Shown: positions 43,480 to 55,268 of the stretch, one piece after another | Position numbering within the stretch: position 1 is the first letter of the stretch | Layout: the number at the start of each line of letters is the position of its first letter | DNA from: Hyphomicrobiales bacterium | GTDB taxonomy: Bacteria > Pseudomonadota > Alphaproteobacteria > Rhizobiales > Rhizobiaceae | Length of the DNA: 64,000 bases | Direction: 5' to 3' | Assembly: GCA_002709005.1 (NCBI GenBank) | Contig: PAPH01000017.1 | Location: 1 to 64,000 of the forward strand | Notes under the pieces: generated by a model | The model's database searches: none | What the model saw: only the letters and a program-made list of their open reading frames with translations | Told to the model about the DNA's origin: nothing | Made by a program: the position numbers and the translations under genes

Positions 43480-44346
43480 TCAGGAGTGGGCCCAGTCCAT
43501 ATAGGCCTCGCGCGTCAGGCGGGCCACCGGACCGGCCTGGAATTCGCGGTCCTCGAAGCGGATGACCGGCACCACCTTCGAATGGTTGCCGGTCGAGAAA
43601 ATCTCGTCGGCGTCGAGAAACTCCTGCACGCTCATCGACTTTTCGATGACTTGCTTGCCGGCGGCGCGCATCAGTTCGATCGCGCGATAGCGGGTGATGC
43701 CCGACAGGAAGGTGCCGTTGGGGATCGGGGTGAAGACAATGTCGTCCTTGACCATGAAGATGTTGGAGGCAGCCGTCTCGGCAACGTTTCCGTTCATGTC
43801 GAGCATGAGCGCGTTGTCGTAGCCGCGGCTCTGCGCTTCCCGCATGGCGCGGCCGCTGTTGGGATAAAGGCAGGCCGCCTTGGCGTTGGTGGGCGCGGTC
43901 TCGATGCTCGGGCGCCGGAAGGGTGAAACGGTGAGCGAGAAGCCGGTCGGCTCAAGCATGGGAGATTCGAAGAGGCAGAGGCAGAAGCGGGTCGATTCCG
44001 GATCGGCCGGCACGCCCATGTAACCGCCGCTTTCAGCCCAGTACATCGGCTTGATGTAGATCGCCGTCTTGCCGGAAAACCGCTTGATCCCCTCGCCTGC
44101 CAGCGCCTCGATCTCCTCGGCGCTGACGGTCGCCTCCAGGCCCAGCGCCTCGGCCGAGCGGTTGATGCGCTGGCAGTGCAGATCGAGATCCGGCGACACG
44201 CCTTCGAACCACCTGGCTCCGTCGAACACCACCGAAGCGAGCCACATCGCATGCGACTTCGGCCCCAGGAGTGGCGGATTGCCGGGCAGCCATTCGCCAT
44301 CGACGAAGGTCCAGCTTTCGGACGGGGTTGCGGCGGTCGCGGCCAT
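43480..44346 (-). CDS. ilvE: Branched-chain amino acid aminotransferase
   Basis: 288 residues from ATG 44346, with GAGGAG upstream; the track ORF has 76 extra codons of unrelated sequence. Class IV PLP enzyme: the PLP Lys is Lys156 in PTNAKAACLYPNSG, and GNVAETAASNIFMV, SGITRYRAI are family motifs. It moves the amino group between Leu/Ile/Val and 2-oxoglutarate. A D-amino-acid or other class IV enzyme is less likely given length and motif set. Confidence 0.88.
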   Translation of the reverse strand: MAATAATPSESWTFVDGEWLPGNPPLLGPKSHAMWLASVVFDGARWFEGVSPDLDLHCQRINRSAEALGLEATVSAEEIEALAGEGIKRFSGKTAIYIKPMYWAESGGYMGVPADPESTRFCLCLFESPMLEPTGFSLTVSPFRRPSIETAPTNAKAACLYPNSGRAMREAQSRGYDNALMLDMNGNVAETAASNIFMVKDDIVFTPIPNGTFLSGITRYRAIELMRAAGKQVIEKSMSVQEFLDADEIFSTGNHSKVVPVIRFEDREFQAGPVARLTREAYMDWAHS

Positions 44347-44582
44347 GTTCTTCTCCTCGGCAAAATACAGGGCCGCAAACCAACTCCCCTCTCCCGGTTG
44401 CGTCAAGGCGAAATACACCGAAATCCGCGGCTGCTTCGCCCTTCCGCACGACAACGCACAATCCTTTCGCAAACAACCGCGACGGCGAACAAATCCGTCC
44501 GCCTCCTCAAACGGGATTGGCGGTGCGTCGATCACGGAAAACATGGAATCCGGGCTTGACCAGGCAGGCGGCATCTACGTAC

Positions 44583-44597
44583 TGTTATTTTATAACA
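44583..44597 (+). promoter_or_regulatory. Zur-box-like palindrome upstream of the COG0523 gene
   Basis: TGTTATTTTATAACA: 6-bp arms TGTTAT/ATAACA around TTT, close to the alphaproteobacterial Zur consensus TGTTATANTATAACA. It lies seven bases before the ribosome binding site and 17 before the start codon, so a bound repressor would block the promoter or transcript start. Confidence 0.65.
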
Positions 44598-44613
44598 TAT
44601 CATGGAGATCACA

Positions 44614-45837
44614 ATGCTGCCTTCCCCCCGTTCGAAACTGCCGGTGACGGTGCTCTCCGGCTTCCTCGGCGCCGGCAAGACGACCCTGCTCAATCACATC
44701 CTGAACAATCGTCAGGGGCTACGCGTCGCCGTCATCGTCAACGACATGGGCGAGATCAACATCGACGCCGACCTGATCCGCGACAGCGGTGCCGATCTGT
44801 CCCAGACAGAGGAAAAGCTGGTGGAAATGACCAATGGCTGCATCTGCTGCACCCTGCGCGACGATCTTCTCTCGGAGGTTCGCCGCCTGTGCCTGGAAGA
44901 CCGTTTCGACTACCTGCTGATCGAAGGCACCGGCATCGCAGAGCCGCTTCCCGTGGCAGCCACCTTCTCCTTCCGCGACGCCGACGGAAACAGCCTGTCG
45001 GATCTCGCGCGCCTCGATACGATGGCGACCGTGGTCGACGCGGCGAACCTCTTGCGGGAATACGGGTCCAACGATTTTCTGAGAATGCGCGGGCAGACCG
45101 CAGGCGACGGCGACGACCGCACACTGATCGATCTCCACGTCGAGCAGATCGAATTCGCGGATGTGATCGTCATCAACAAGATATCGGAGGTTCCGCCCGA
45201 GACCCGCGAGCAGGTGCGCAACGTCGTGCGCGCACTCAACGCGGATGCCCGCATCATCGAAACGGATTTCGGCCGGATCGACAATCGCGAGATCCTCGAT
45301 ACCCGGCTCTTCGACGAGCGCCGGGCCGAGATGCATCCCTTGTGGGCAAAGGAGCTTTATGGTTTCGCCGACCATGTTCCGGAGACCGAGGAATATGGGA
45401 TCTCCAGTTTTGTCTACCGCGCCCGGCGACCGTTCGATCCCCGCCGCTTCAGCCTGTTCACGCAAGCCGTCTGGCCCGGCCTGATCCGCGCCAAGGGCCA
45501 CTTCTGGCTGGCCACCCGTCCCGACTGGGTCGGCGATTTTTCCCTCGCCGGCGCCCAGTCGCGAACGACGCACATTGGCCGCTGGTGGAGCACGGTGCCG
45601 AAATCGAGCTGGCCAGACAACCCGCAATGGCGCGCGGTCCTCGACGACATCTGGGATCCGGTCTGGGGCGACCGTCGGCAGGAGATCGTCTTCATCGGAA
45701 CGGGCATGGACGAGGTCGGCATCACCACCGCGCTCAACGCCTGCCTCGTCGCCCCGGTCGAGCAATTCGTGGCCGCGGATTTCGAGGATCTCGACGACCC
45801 TTTCCCTGTCTGGGGGCGCGTTGCGGCGGACGGCTGA
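44614..45837 (+). CDS. zigA: COG0523 metal-chaperone GTPase (ZigA-like)
   Basis: 407 residues. ATG 44614 is preferred over 44602 because the GGAG that serves it begins at 44604. P-loop GFLGAGKT (16-23), metal motif GCICC (75-79), and NKIS as guanine motif. The C-terminal CobW_C half includes [15 protein letters not shown]. Zinc-starvation members of this family deliver Zn to target proteins. The Zur-like palindrome directly upstream supports zinc control. Not next to cobalamin or nitrile hydratase genes, which argues against CobW or P47K roles. Confidence 0.88.
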   Translation: MLPSPRSKLPVTVLSGFLGAGKTTLLNHILNNRQGLRVAVIVNDMGEINIDADLIRDSGADLSQTEEKLVEMTNGCICCTLRDDLLSEVRRLCLEDRFDYLLIEGTGIAEPLPVAATFSFRDADGNSLSDLARLDTMATVVDAANLLREYGSNDFLRMRGQTAGDGDDRTLIDLHVEQIEFADVIVINKISEVPPETREQVRNVVRALNADARIIETDFGRIDNREILDTRLFDERRAEMHPLWAKELYGFADHVPETEEYGISSFVYRARRPFDPRRFSLFTQAVWPGLIRAKGHFWLATRPDWVGDFSLAGAQSRTTHIGRWWSTVPKSSWPDNPQWRAVLDDIWDPVWGDRRQEIVFIGTGMDEVGITTALNACLVAPVEQFVAADFEDLDDPFPVWGRVAADG

Positions 45838-45907
45838 AACGGCGGGTGCCCTCATTCCGTCCCGGTAGCGTCACCGCGCCCCATTCTCCCGCGTAGCGCT
45901 GCCGCGC

Positions 45908-45939
45908 TACCGGACCTTCCCGCCCCGGAAGGTCCGGTA
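45908..45939. repeat. Perfect 13-bp palindrome downstream of zigA
   Basis: TACCGGACCTTCC-CGCCCC-GGAAGGTCCGGTA. No T-run on either side. CCGGTAGCG and CGCTACCGG occur just upstream (45862-45913), so the whole 45860-45940 stretch is palindrome-rich, resembling a REP-like unit or weak terminator. Confidence 0.6.
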
Positions 45940-46018
45940 GGACGACATTGGTCGCGGCCTTGACGCCGGCCTGCGTCCGTGGGCATCGTCCCCGCGGTTT
46001 CAGCAGGAGTCTCCTTTC

Positions 46019-46672
46019 ATGTCGCACGCCGCCTTCGTCTTCGATGCCTACGGCACGCTGTTCGACGTTCACGCTGCGGTGCGCAAGCATGCGGACCGCG
46101 TCGGGCCTGACGGCCAGCTTCTGTCGGAAATCTGGCGCGCCAAGCAGCTCGAATATTCCTGGATCCGGACCCTGATGGGAGCCTACCGCGATTTCTGGGC
46201 CCTGACCGAGGAAGCACTCGACTACGCCTTCGCCCGGGTGCCCTCGGCGGACCGTTCCGTCCGCGGCGATCTGCTCGACGCCTATTTCAGGCTCGACTGC
46301 TACCCCGAGGTGCCGGCGGTTCTCAAAGCGCTCAAGGAGACCGGCGCAAAGGTGGCGGTCCTGTCGAACGGTTCGCCGGACATGCTGGCCTCCGCGGTCA
46401 GGAACGCTGCTCTGGATACCGTAATCGACGATGTCTTCTCGGTCGATCCTCTGGGTCTCTTCAAGACCGCGCCGGAGGTCTACGACATGGTCACGACCGC
46501 CTACCGGCTCTATCCGGAGGCCGTGTCGTTCCAATCGTCGAATCGCTGGGACATCGCCGGAGCCACGAAATTCGGCTTCCGCACCGTCTGGATCAACCGC
46601 ACAAGGATGCCCGACGAATATTCCGACCTCGCGCCGGCGATGATCCTGCCCGACCTCAACGCCCTCGTCTGA
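46019..46672 (+). CDS. Haloacid dehalogenase, type II
   Basis: 217 residues of the HAD superfamily: nucleophile Asp in FVFDAYGTLFDV, Ser/Thr motif VLSNGSPDML, Lys in GLFKTAPEVYDMV, and QSSNRWDIAGATKFGF. The latter matches the SSN.WD signature of L-2-haloacid dehalogenases. It would hydrolyse short 2-haloacids, although many members are annotated only by similarity. Preceded by GGAG at 46006. Confidence 0.85.
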   Translation: MSHAAFVFDAYGTLFDVHAAVRKHADRVGPDGQLLSEIWRAKQLEYSWIRTLMGAYRDFWALTEEALDYAFARVPSADRSVRGDLLDAYFRLDCYPEVPAVLKALKETGAKVAVLSNGSPDMLASAVRNAALDTVIDDVFSVDPLGLFKTAPEVYDMVTTAYRLYPEAVSFQSSNRWDIAGATKFGFRTVWINRTRMPDEYSDLAPAMILPDLNALV

Positions 46673-46794
46673 AAGCGTTTTCTTGAATGCGCGCGCTGCC
46701 CACGCGCGAAGCAAACTTTAAACCTGCCTCAAAAATTTGCATGCAGCGCAGCAATCGGTATACTGCGACTGCTCAATAGCTTTCAGAAAGTGAT

Positions 46795-46819
46795 GGAACT
46801 TTCCCGCCGCTCCGATGTT
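46795..46819 (+). promoter_or_regulatory. EcfG (general stress sigma) promoter candidate for otsBA
   Basis: GGAAC-N16-TGTT against the EcfG/RpoE2 consensus GGAAC-N16/17-CGTT, with one mismatch in the -10. Located 32 nt before the otsB ATG, a suitable distance. Trehalose synthesis genes are known EcfG targets in rhizobia. Confidence 0.55.
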
Positions 46820-46850
46820 GATCGGGATAATGCAGCGGGAGCAGGATATA

Positions 46851-47657
46851 ATGGAAAACTCAACCAGCTTTTACCAATTCGTCGGATTTCAGCCGCCCCA
46901 GGCGCCCGACACCGGCGGGATTGAAGAGCTCGATATCGATCCGGCCCAATACGCCTTGTTTTCCGATTTCGACGGCACGATCGTCGAAATCGCCTCCCGT
47001 CCCGACGCCATCGAATATACCGGCGACGACGCCACGCTTTTCGCCAAGGCGATGAAAGCCTTCGGCGGGGCCGTCGCCATCGTTTCGGGACGGAACCTGG
47101 ATGACGTCGCCCACTATGTCGGCGACTATAAAGGCGTGATCTCCGGCGGGCACGGCACCGAGCTTCGCATCGAAGGCGAGGTCGAACGGCACAAATTGCC
47201 GGACCCCGAACATCTCGAGCACATCAAGGCGGCGGTCGCCGAATTCGCTGTCATCGATCCGAGGGTGATCCTCGAAGAGAAAACCTACGGCATCGTGCTG
47301 CATTTCCGGCAGAATCCGGAAATGGAGTTCAAGGCGCGCAAATTCGCCGAGTGCCTGCTCGAGGGCCGAGACGATTTCGAACTCCAGCCGGCCAAGATGG
47401 CGCTGGAGATCAAGCCGAAGAACATTTCGAAGGCGGCCGCGATCGAGAAGATCATGCTGGCGCCCGCCTTCTTCGGCCGCACGCCCATCTATGTCGGCGA
47501 CGACGCGACGGATGAAACCGCCTTCGCCTATGTCAACGAACAGGATGGCATTTCCATCAAGATTGGAGACGGGCCCACTGCGGCCCGTTACCGAACCGAA
47601 AGTCCGGCAAGCTTCAAGAAATGGCTTTCCGGGCAAATGACAAAACGGAGAGACTGA
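46851..47657 (+). CDS. otsB: Trehalose-6-phosphate phosphatase
   Basis: 268 residues from ATG 46851 (AGGAT upstream); the track start 12 codons earlier has no ribosome binding site. HAD motifs: DFDGT with Asp39/Asp41, VSGR, and VGDDATDETAFAYV. It dephosphorylates trehalose-6-phosphate to trehalose. The otsA start is one base after this stop, so both form an operon under a possible stress promoter. Confidence 0.92.
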   Translation: MENSTSFYQFVGFQPPQAPDTGGIEELDIDPAQYALFSDFDGTIVEIASRPDAIEYTGDDATLFAKAMKAFGGAVAIVSGRNLDDVAHYVGDYKGVISGGHGTELRIEGEVERHKLPDPEHLEHIKAAVAEFAVIDPRVILEEKTYGIVLHFRQNPEMEFKARKFAECLLEGRDDFELQPAKMALEIKPKNISKAAAIEKIMLAPAFFGRTPIYVGDDATDETAFAYVNEQDGISIKIGDGPTAARYRTESPASFKKWLSGQMTKRRD

Positions 47658-47658
47658 C

Positions 47659-49071
47659 GTGCCCAGATTGGTGATCATTTCCAACCGAGCCCCATCCCTC
47701 GATGGCACGGGCGATTCGGGAGGTCTGGTCGTAGCCCTCAAGGACGCGCTCAAATCCCGCGGCGGCCTTTGGATCGGCGGAGCTCCTGCCACATCGGAGA
47801 CCCCCTCCCCGACTATCCTCATGCATGAGCGGCCGGATTTCGACGTCGGCCTGTTCGAGCTCGAACCGCAGCTCCAGAAGGACTATTACCTCGGCTATTC
47901 AAATTCGGTCCTGTGGCCCGCCTTTCATGGCCGGCTCGACCTGATCGATGTGCAGGCGCACTATGCCGAGGCCTACAAGGAGGTCTCGCGTCGTCTCGCC
48001 GAGATGGTGGCCAAGGTGATCACCGAGGACGATATTCTCTGGATCCACGACTATCAGCTCATTCCGCTTGCCCATGAGCTCAAGAAGCTCGGGGTGACGA
48101 ACCGCATGGGCTTCTTCCTGCACATCCCCCTGCCCGACCTGCAGACGTACAAGGCGATTCCCGACTGGCAGGAATTGTCGGAGTGGTTCGCGTCCTATGA
48201 CATGGTCGGCTTCCAGACACGGCGCGATCTGGCGCATATGATCGACATCTTCCGCCAGACCATGCGTGGCGAGCTTCGCTTCAACGGCAATATCGATATC
48301 GCCGGCCGGGAAATCTCGCTCGGCTGCTATCCGATCTCGATCGACGTGAAGGGATTTGCGGAACTGGCGGCTGCGAAGGCGCAGTCTGTCGACCCCGCCC
48401 GACTTCCCCGCCTGATCGGCGTCGACCGGCTCGACTATTCGAAGGGCCTGCCGCAGCGGCTCGCCGGCTACGAACAGTTTCTGGAGGATTATCCGGATTA
48501 TTGCGGCAGGATCTCGCTTTTGCAGATCGCTCCGCCGACGCGCGACAACGTCGACGCCTATCAGCAAATTCGCGAGGAAATGGAATCGATGTCGGGACGC
48601 ATAAACGGCCGCTTCGGCACCGTTGACTGGGTGCCGGTGCAGTACATGCACCGGGCGCTTCCGCGCGATGAACTCGCCGTTCTGTTCCGCTATTCCTATA
48701 TCTGCCTGGTCACGCCCCTATTCGATGGCATGAACCTCGTCGCCAAGGAATTCGTCGCCGCCCAGGACCCCGAGGATCCCGGCGTACTTCTGCTTTCCCA
48801 GTTCGCTGGCGCCGCCGAAGAGATGAAAGAGGCGCTGATTATCAATCCGCACGATCCCCACGGCTTGTCTCGCGCCATCAAGCAGGCGCTCGACATGCCG
48901 CTTGAGGAGCGTAAGCAACGCTACGACGCGCTGTTCGAGCGGCTGTCGGCCAACGACGTTTCCAGGTGGAGCGCCGAGTTCATCCGCCGGCTCGAAAAGC
49001 CCGCCGACGTTCCGGGCGCAGAACGCCGGCCGATGAAGATGCCGGACGTGCCGTTCCACGCGGGCCAGTAG
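47659..49071 (+). CDS. otsA: Trehalose-6-phosphate synthase (GT20)
   Basis: 470 residues, start GTG 47659 with GGAGAG upstream. Family motifs include [42 protein letters not shown] and [16 protein letters not shown]. It joins UDP-glucose and glucose-6-phosphate. Full length and intact; C-terminal ~20 residues variable. Pairs with otsB for trehalose accumulation under osmotic, desiccation or stationary stress. Confidence 0.93.
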   Translation: MPRLVIISNRAPSLDGTGDSGGLVVALKDALKSRGGLWIGGAPATSETPSPTILMHERPDFDVGLFELEPQLQKDYYLGYSNSVLWPAFHGRLDLIDVQAHYAEAYKEVSRRLAEMVAKVITEDDILWIHDYQLIPLAHELKKLGVTNRMGFFLHIPLPDLQTYKAIPDWQELSEWFASYDMVGFQTRRDLAHMIDIFRQTMRGELRFNGNIDIAGREISLGCYPISIDVKGFAELAAAKAQSVDPARLPRLIGVDRLDYSKGLPQRLAGYEQFLEDYPDYCGRISLLQIAPPTRDNVDAYQQIREEMESMSGRINGRFGTVDWVPVQYMHRALPRDELAVLFRYSYICLVTPLFDGMNLVAKEFVAAQDPEDPGVLLLSQFAGAAEEMKEALIINPHDPHGLSRAIKQALDMPLEERKQRYDALFERLSANDVSRWSAEFIRRLEKPADVPGAERRPMKMPDVPFHAGQ

Positions 49072-49265
49072 GCTCAGGTCCGCTCAACAACCCGCCATGC
49101 CAATGGAACCAAAGCGCCTTCCGGCGCTTTCCCGTTGGGGCAAATCATCACGCTTTCGTCATGTTCGGCGCGAGGCGGTGTGACCAGCCCGCCACAAGCT
49201 GGCCGTCGGAAAACCACAATCGCGCGCACAGTGCCCGGACACGACGGCCCATGACGGAAGATGAG

Positions 49266-50012
49266 ATGACCGATACCAAGAGTAACCCTGAGTCCCCCAC
49301 CGGCTTTTCGCGCCGCAATCTGCTGCGTCTGGGCGCCGGCGGTGCCGCCGCCAGCCTGCTGACGGCCTGCGCAGTACCCAACACCACCGCCACATTTCGC
49401 GCACAGACCTCGCCGATGTACCGCGCGCCGGACCAACCCCAGCGCGGACTGACCCGCCGGGACCCCTTCTACGACGAAATCTACGGTCCGAAGCCCGACG
49501 AGGAATTTCCGCTTCCGGCCATCCCTTACTGGGAGATAGACCCGCAGTATCTGCGTCAGGAAGTGGCCGATCCGACCGGAGAGCGCCCCGGCACCATCGT
49601 CGTCAACACCCAGCAGCGCTTTCTGTTTCTTGTGCGCGAGAACGGCCGGGCCATGCGCTACGGTGTCGGCATCGGCCGGGACGGCTTCTCCTGGTCCGGC
49701 CGGGCCGTGGTGCAGTGGAAGCAGCGTTGGCCAACCTGGACCCCGCCCACCGAGATGATCGCCCGCCAGCCTGAACTCCAACAATACTCCGCCGAAAACG
49801 GCGGAATGCAGCCGGGACTGATGAACCCGCTCGGTGCCCGCGCACTCTACATCTTCCAGAACGGCGAAGACACGCTCTATCGCCTGCACGGCAGCCCCGA
49901 ATACAAGTCGATCGGCAAGGCCGTCTCGTCGGGCTGCGTGCGACTGATCAATCAGGACATCTGCGATCTCTACGACCGCGTCCCCAACAAGACGCCGATC
50001 ATGGTCATCTGA
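49266..50012 (+). CDS. L,D-transpeptidase, Tat-type lipoprotein
   Basis: 248 residues from ATG 49266 (49251 possible). The signal has twin Arg (SRRNLLRLGAGG) and lipobox LLTAC with Cys35. The YkuD domain has GTIVVNTQQRFLFLV and the active site HGSPEYKSIGKAVSSGCVRL, complete with Cys. It makes 3-3 cross-links in peptidoglycan or attaches wall proteins, in the periplasm. A strong terminator follows. Another probable family member begins at the right edge of the window. Confidence 0.9.
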   Translation: MTDTKSNPESPTGFSRRNLLRLGAGGAAASLLTACAVPNTTATFRAQTSPMYRAPDQPQRGLTRRDPFYDEIYGPKPDEEFPLPAIPYWEIDPQYLRQEVADPTGERPGTIVVNTQQRFLFLVRENGRAMRYGVGIGRDGFSWSGRAVVQWKQRWPTWTPPTEMIARQPELQQYSAENGGMQPGLMNPLGARALYIFQNGEDTLYRLHGSPEYKSIGKAVSSGCVRLINQDICDLYDRVPNKTPIMVI

Positions 50013-50031
50013 TCCATCATCGCCTTCCAGC

Positions 50032-50060
50032 AAAAAGGCCCGGATTTTCCGGGCCTTTTT
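50032..50060. terminator. Bidirectional terminator, L,D-transpeptidase / HerA-like
   Basis: AAAAAGGCCCGG-ATTTT-CCGGGCCTTTTT: 12-bp perfect stem with A/T runs on both sides, between convergent genes. Confidence 0.9.
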
Positions 50061-50113
50061 CATGACTTTTTGAATTTCACAATCGCCGGCACGTGGCGTT
50101 CCCCAATCGCCGC

Positions 50114-52862
<2,749 letters not shown>

Positions 52863-52966
52863 CCGCAAAAGCGCCGCCTGGAGTTAAATTTGACATGCGG
52901 CGCTTGCATCCAAAGCTTACCCTCGCTAGGCCTTACGTAAACTAATTCGGGAGAAGGAGCCCCGCC

Positions 52967-53338
52967 ATGGAAGAACTGATCAAGCGTATCGAAGCCGCCA
53001 CCGGACTGGACGCAGAAACCGCCCAGAAGGCCGTCGGCGCGATCCTCAATTTCCTCAAGTCGGAAGGACCGGACGGCAAGGTTGCCGAAATGCTCGCCAA
53101 GCTGCCGGGCGCTGACGTGTTCATGGAAATGGCCGAGGGCGAAGGCGGCGGCATGCTCGGCGGCCTGATGGGCGGCGGCGTGATGGGGCTCGGCTCCAAG
53201 CTGATGGGCATGGGCCTCGACATGGGTCAGATTTCCTCGGTGTCGAAAGAGACGGTCGGTTTCGCCCGCGAACAGGGCGCAGGCGACGCGGTGGACGACA
53301 TCATCAACTCGATCCCGGGCCTCAGCCAGTTCGTTTGA
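52967..53338 (+). CDS. DUF2267 (DUF2780-like) small protein
   Basis: 123 residues: helical N-terminus EELIKRIEAATGLDAETAQKAVGAILNFLKSEGP, a Gly/Met-rich centre (GGGMLGGLMGGGVMGLGSKLMGMGL) and a conserved end (GDAVDDIINSIPGLSQFV). It matches the rhizobial DUF2267-type proteins. Soluble or peripherally membrane-bound, function unknown. Strong GGAG site and own terminator. Confidence 0.75.
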   Translation: MEELIKRIEAATGLDAETAQKAVGAILNFLKSEGPDGKVAEMLAKLPGADVFMEMAEGEGGGMLGGLMGGGVMGLGSKLMGMGLDMGQISSVSKETVGFAREQGAGDAVDDIINSIPGLSQFV

Positions 53339-53365
53339 TATCGGGTTACCCAAACCCCGGAACAG

Positions 53366-53397
53366 AAAGCCCGGCGCACTCCGTCGGGCTTTTTTTG
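53366..53397 (+). terminator. Intrinsic terminator after DUF2267 gene
   Basis: AAAGCCCG-(11 nt)-CGGGCTTT followed by TTTTT. Confidence 0.85.
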
Positions 53398-53401
53398 CGC
53401 C

Positions 53402-54898
53402 TCAGGCCGCCCGGCCCCTGTTCGGCGCCATACGCCCGGATTGGCGCCGGCCCTGCGGTTCGTCGGAGAAGCAGATCCGGCCGCGCCCTTCGTCCTTGGC
53501 GCGGTATAGCGCCGCGTCGGCCGCGCGTATGACCTCCTTGGCGCTCGCTCCGGTATCCGGCCACAAGGCGATGCCGATACTGGCGCCGATACGGGCCGAT
53601 CCCCCCTCGAAGGCAATCTCCCGCGAGACCAGATCAATGATCGTGTCGCACACCGTGCGCAGATGCTCGCGGCCGGTATCCCGGGTGAAGACCGCGACGA
53701 ACTCGTCCCCGCCCATGCGCGCCACCATTCCCCTGTCGCCGACCATCCGGCTGATGATGTCGGCCACCCGGCAGAGCACTTCGTCGCCGGCATGGTGACC
53801 ATAGGTGTCGTTGACCACCTTGAAGCGATCGAGATCGATGCAGGCCACCGCCCAGCGCAGTTGCGTGCCGCCTTCGACCAGTTCCTCCACCACCCGGTCG
53901 AACTTCAGCCGGTTGGCGAGTCCGGTCAGCGGATCGCGAAAAGCCAGAGACCGGCTTTCGGCTTCCCGTACCGCCAGTTCGTGCGCGGTGCGCGCGGAGT
54001 GGCGGGCAAGGAAAGTCAGCCCGGTGATGACGATCAGAAAGGTGACCGCCATGACCGGAGCGACGCCTTCCCACATGGTCTGGGAATCGGGCCGCGAGGT
54101 CCAGGTAGCGACGAGCGGCTGGCTGTCCGCCGAGCCGGGCAGGACGATCGAATGCGTGGCGGGCTGAGCGGCGAGCCCGAGCGCTGCGATGCTGAATTGC
54201 TCGAAGCCCATGGTGCTTTTCATCCGTTCGAGCATCGCCGCCGTCAACGGTTTTATCGTCAGGAGGATCTTCGGGGTTCCCGGCGGAACCAGCGCCTTCG
54301 CATCCGGGACGATGGCCTGGGCGACCGCGACGGCCGGCGCACCGTCGTAGAAACGGATATCACTGACATAAAGCGGGTGCACGGGATCGAGTGGATCGCC
54401 ATCGATGGTGAAGCCGGTCGAGCGGCGGACCTTGTGATGGGCGTATTCCACGCGAGCCCGGGCGATGAGATCGTAATTCTCTCTCACCGCGATATGGGCC
54501 TTCTTGTTGGAAACGATTTGTCCGTCCACGATGCCCGCATCGATGCGGTCGAACCCGCCGATGACCACGGCGAAGGGGATGTCGAGTTCTCTCCACAATC
54601 TGGGAATGATCTGTTCGCGTAGGAATTCGTCCGAGACCTGCTTGGCGTAAAAGCCGCGGACGGACTGATCGCGATGAGACAGCAGCGCCTGATCCCTTGC
54701 GGCATCGGCTCTCACACGGCCGAGCTCCGCCTCGACCAAGTGCATTTCGACGTCGTTCTGATGGGAATCCAGATAATCTCCGGCCACACGCAGCAGATGA
54801 AAATTGGACACGACAAACAGAATGCCGAGAACCACGCATATCACATAGATGCGCGTGGTAACCGCGAACGCGAAACCGTTCCTGACTGCATTCCTCAT
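53402..54898 (-). CDS. Membrane diguanylate cyclase (CHASE4-GGDEF)
   Basis: 498 residues from ATG 54898. Two membrane helices (IYVICVVLGILFVVSNFHLL and VAPVMAVTFLIVITGLTFLA) bracket a ~240-residue periplasmic CHASE4-like domain. The C-terminal GGDEF domain has FRDPLTGLANR, ACIDLDRFKVVND and an intact GGDEF at 396-400, so it should make cyclic di-GMP. I see no RxxD inhibitory site before GGDEF. The signal it senses is unknown. A PilZ protein is encoded at 62.6 kb. Confidence 0.88.
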   Translation of the reverse strand: MRNAVRNGFAFAVTTRIYVICVVLGILFVVSNFHLLRVAGDYLDSHQNDVEMHLVEAELGRVRADAARDQALLSHRDQSVRGFYAKQVSDEFLREQIIPRLWRELDIPFAVVIGGFDRIDAGIVDGQIVSNKKAHIAVRENYDLIARARVEYAHHKVRRSTGFTIDGDPLDPVHPLYVSDIRFYDGAPAVAVAQAIVPDAKALVPPGTPKILLTIKPLTAAMLERMKSTMGFEQFSIAALGLAAQPATHSIVLPGSADSQPLVATWTSRPDSQTMWEGVAPVMAVTFLIVITGLTFLARHSARTAHELAVREAESRSLAFRDPLTGLANRLKFDRVVEELVEGGTQLRWAVACIDLDRFKVVNDTYGHHAGDEVLCRVADIISRMVGDRGMVARMGGDEFVAVFTRDTGREHLRTVCDTIIDLVSREIAFEGGSARIGASIGIALWPDTGASAKEVIRAADAALYRAKDEGRGRICFSDEPQGRRQSGRMAPNRGRAA

Positions 54899-55268
54899 GC
54901 ACTGTCCTCGGGTGCTGCCTGATTTCCTCAGACGCACGATCCTCGCAGACAAGCCTGAAATTAGGCCTAAGTGGCATGGTGGACGGTGGGTAAACCCCTG
55001 GAAACGGCGGGGCTGGAACCCTCACCGGGAAACAATCCGGATTTCTGGAAAAATAGTCGTCGGACGGGCGGCTCCAGCAGAAGGCTCCCGCCTTGATGCA
55101 CTTCCGGGTACACCGCGTCCGTCCGACGATCACAACCATAGCGGAGCGCGAACCCGTCGCTTTGACATAGCTCAAACGCCGGAAGGAAATTCGCACAGGT
55201 CGGATGCGCCTTAACCTGTTTCATATCGGCACGGATTATACTGGCATGGTTTGTGCTGTGGAAAAGCC
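54899..55268. other. Divergent intergenic region with a long stem
   Basis: 370 bp between the diguanylate cyclase and TIGR03808 genes. TCGTCGGACGG (55057-55067) and CCGTCCGACGA (55119-55129) make an 11-bp perfect stem; GGCGG/CCGCC inside gives a second helix. The remainder shows no gene. Confidence 0.5.

Noticed and set aside
54360-55196. 278-residue minus-strand ORF across the diguanylate cyclase start
   Set aside because: It is a different frame of the cyclase gene plus intergenic DNA; Arg/Ser-rich without domain.
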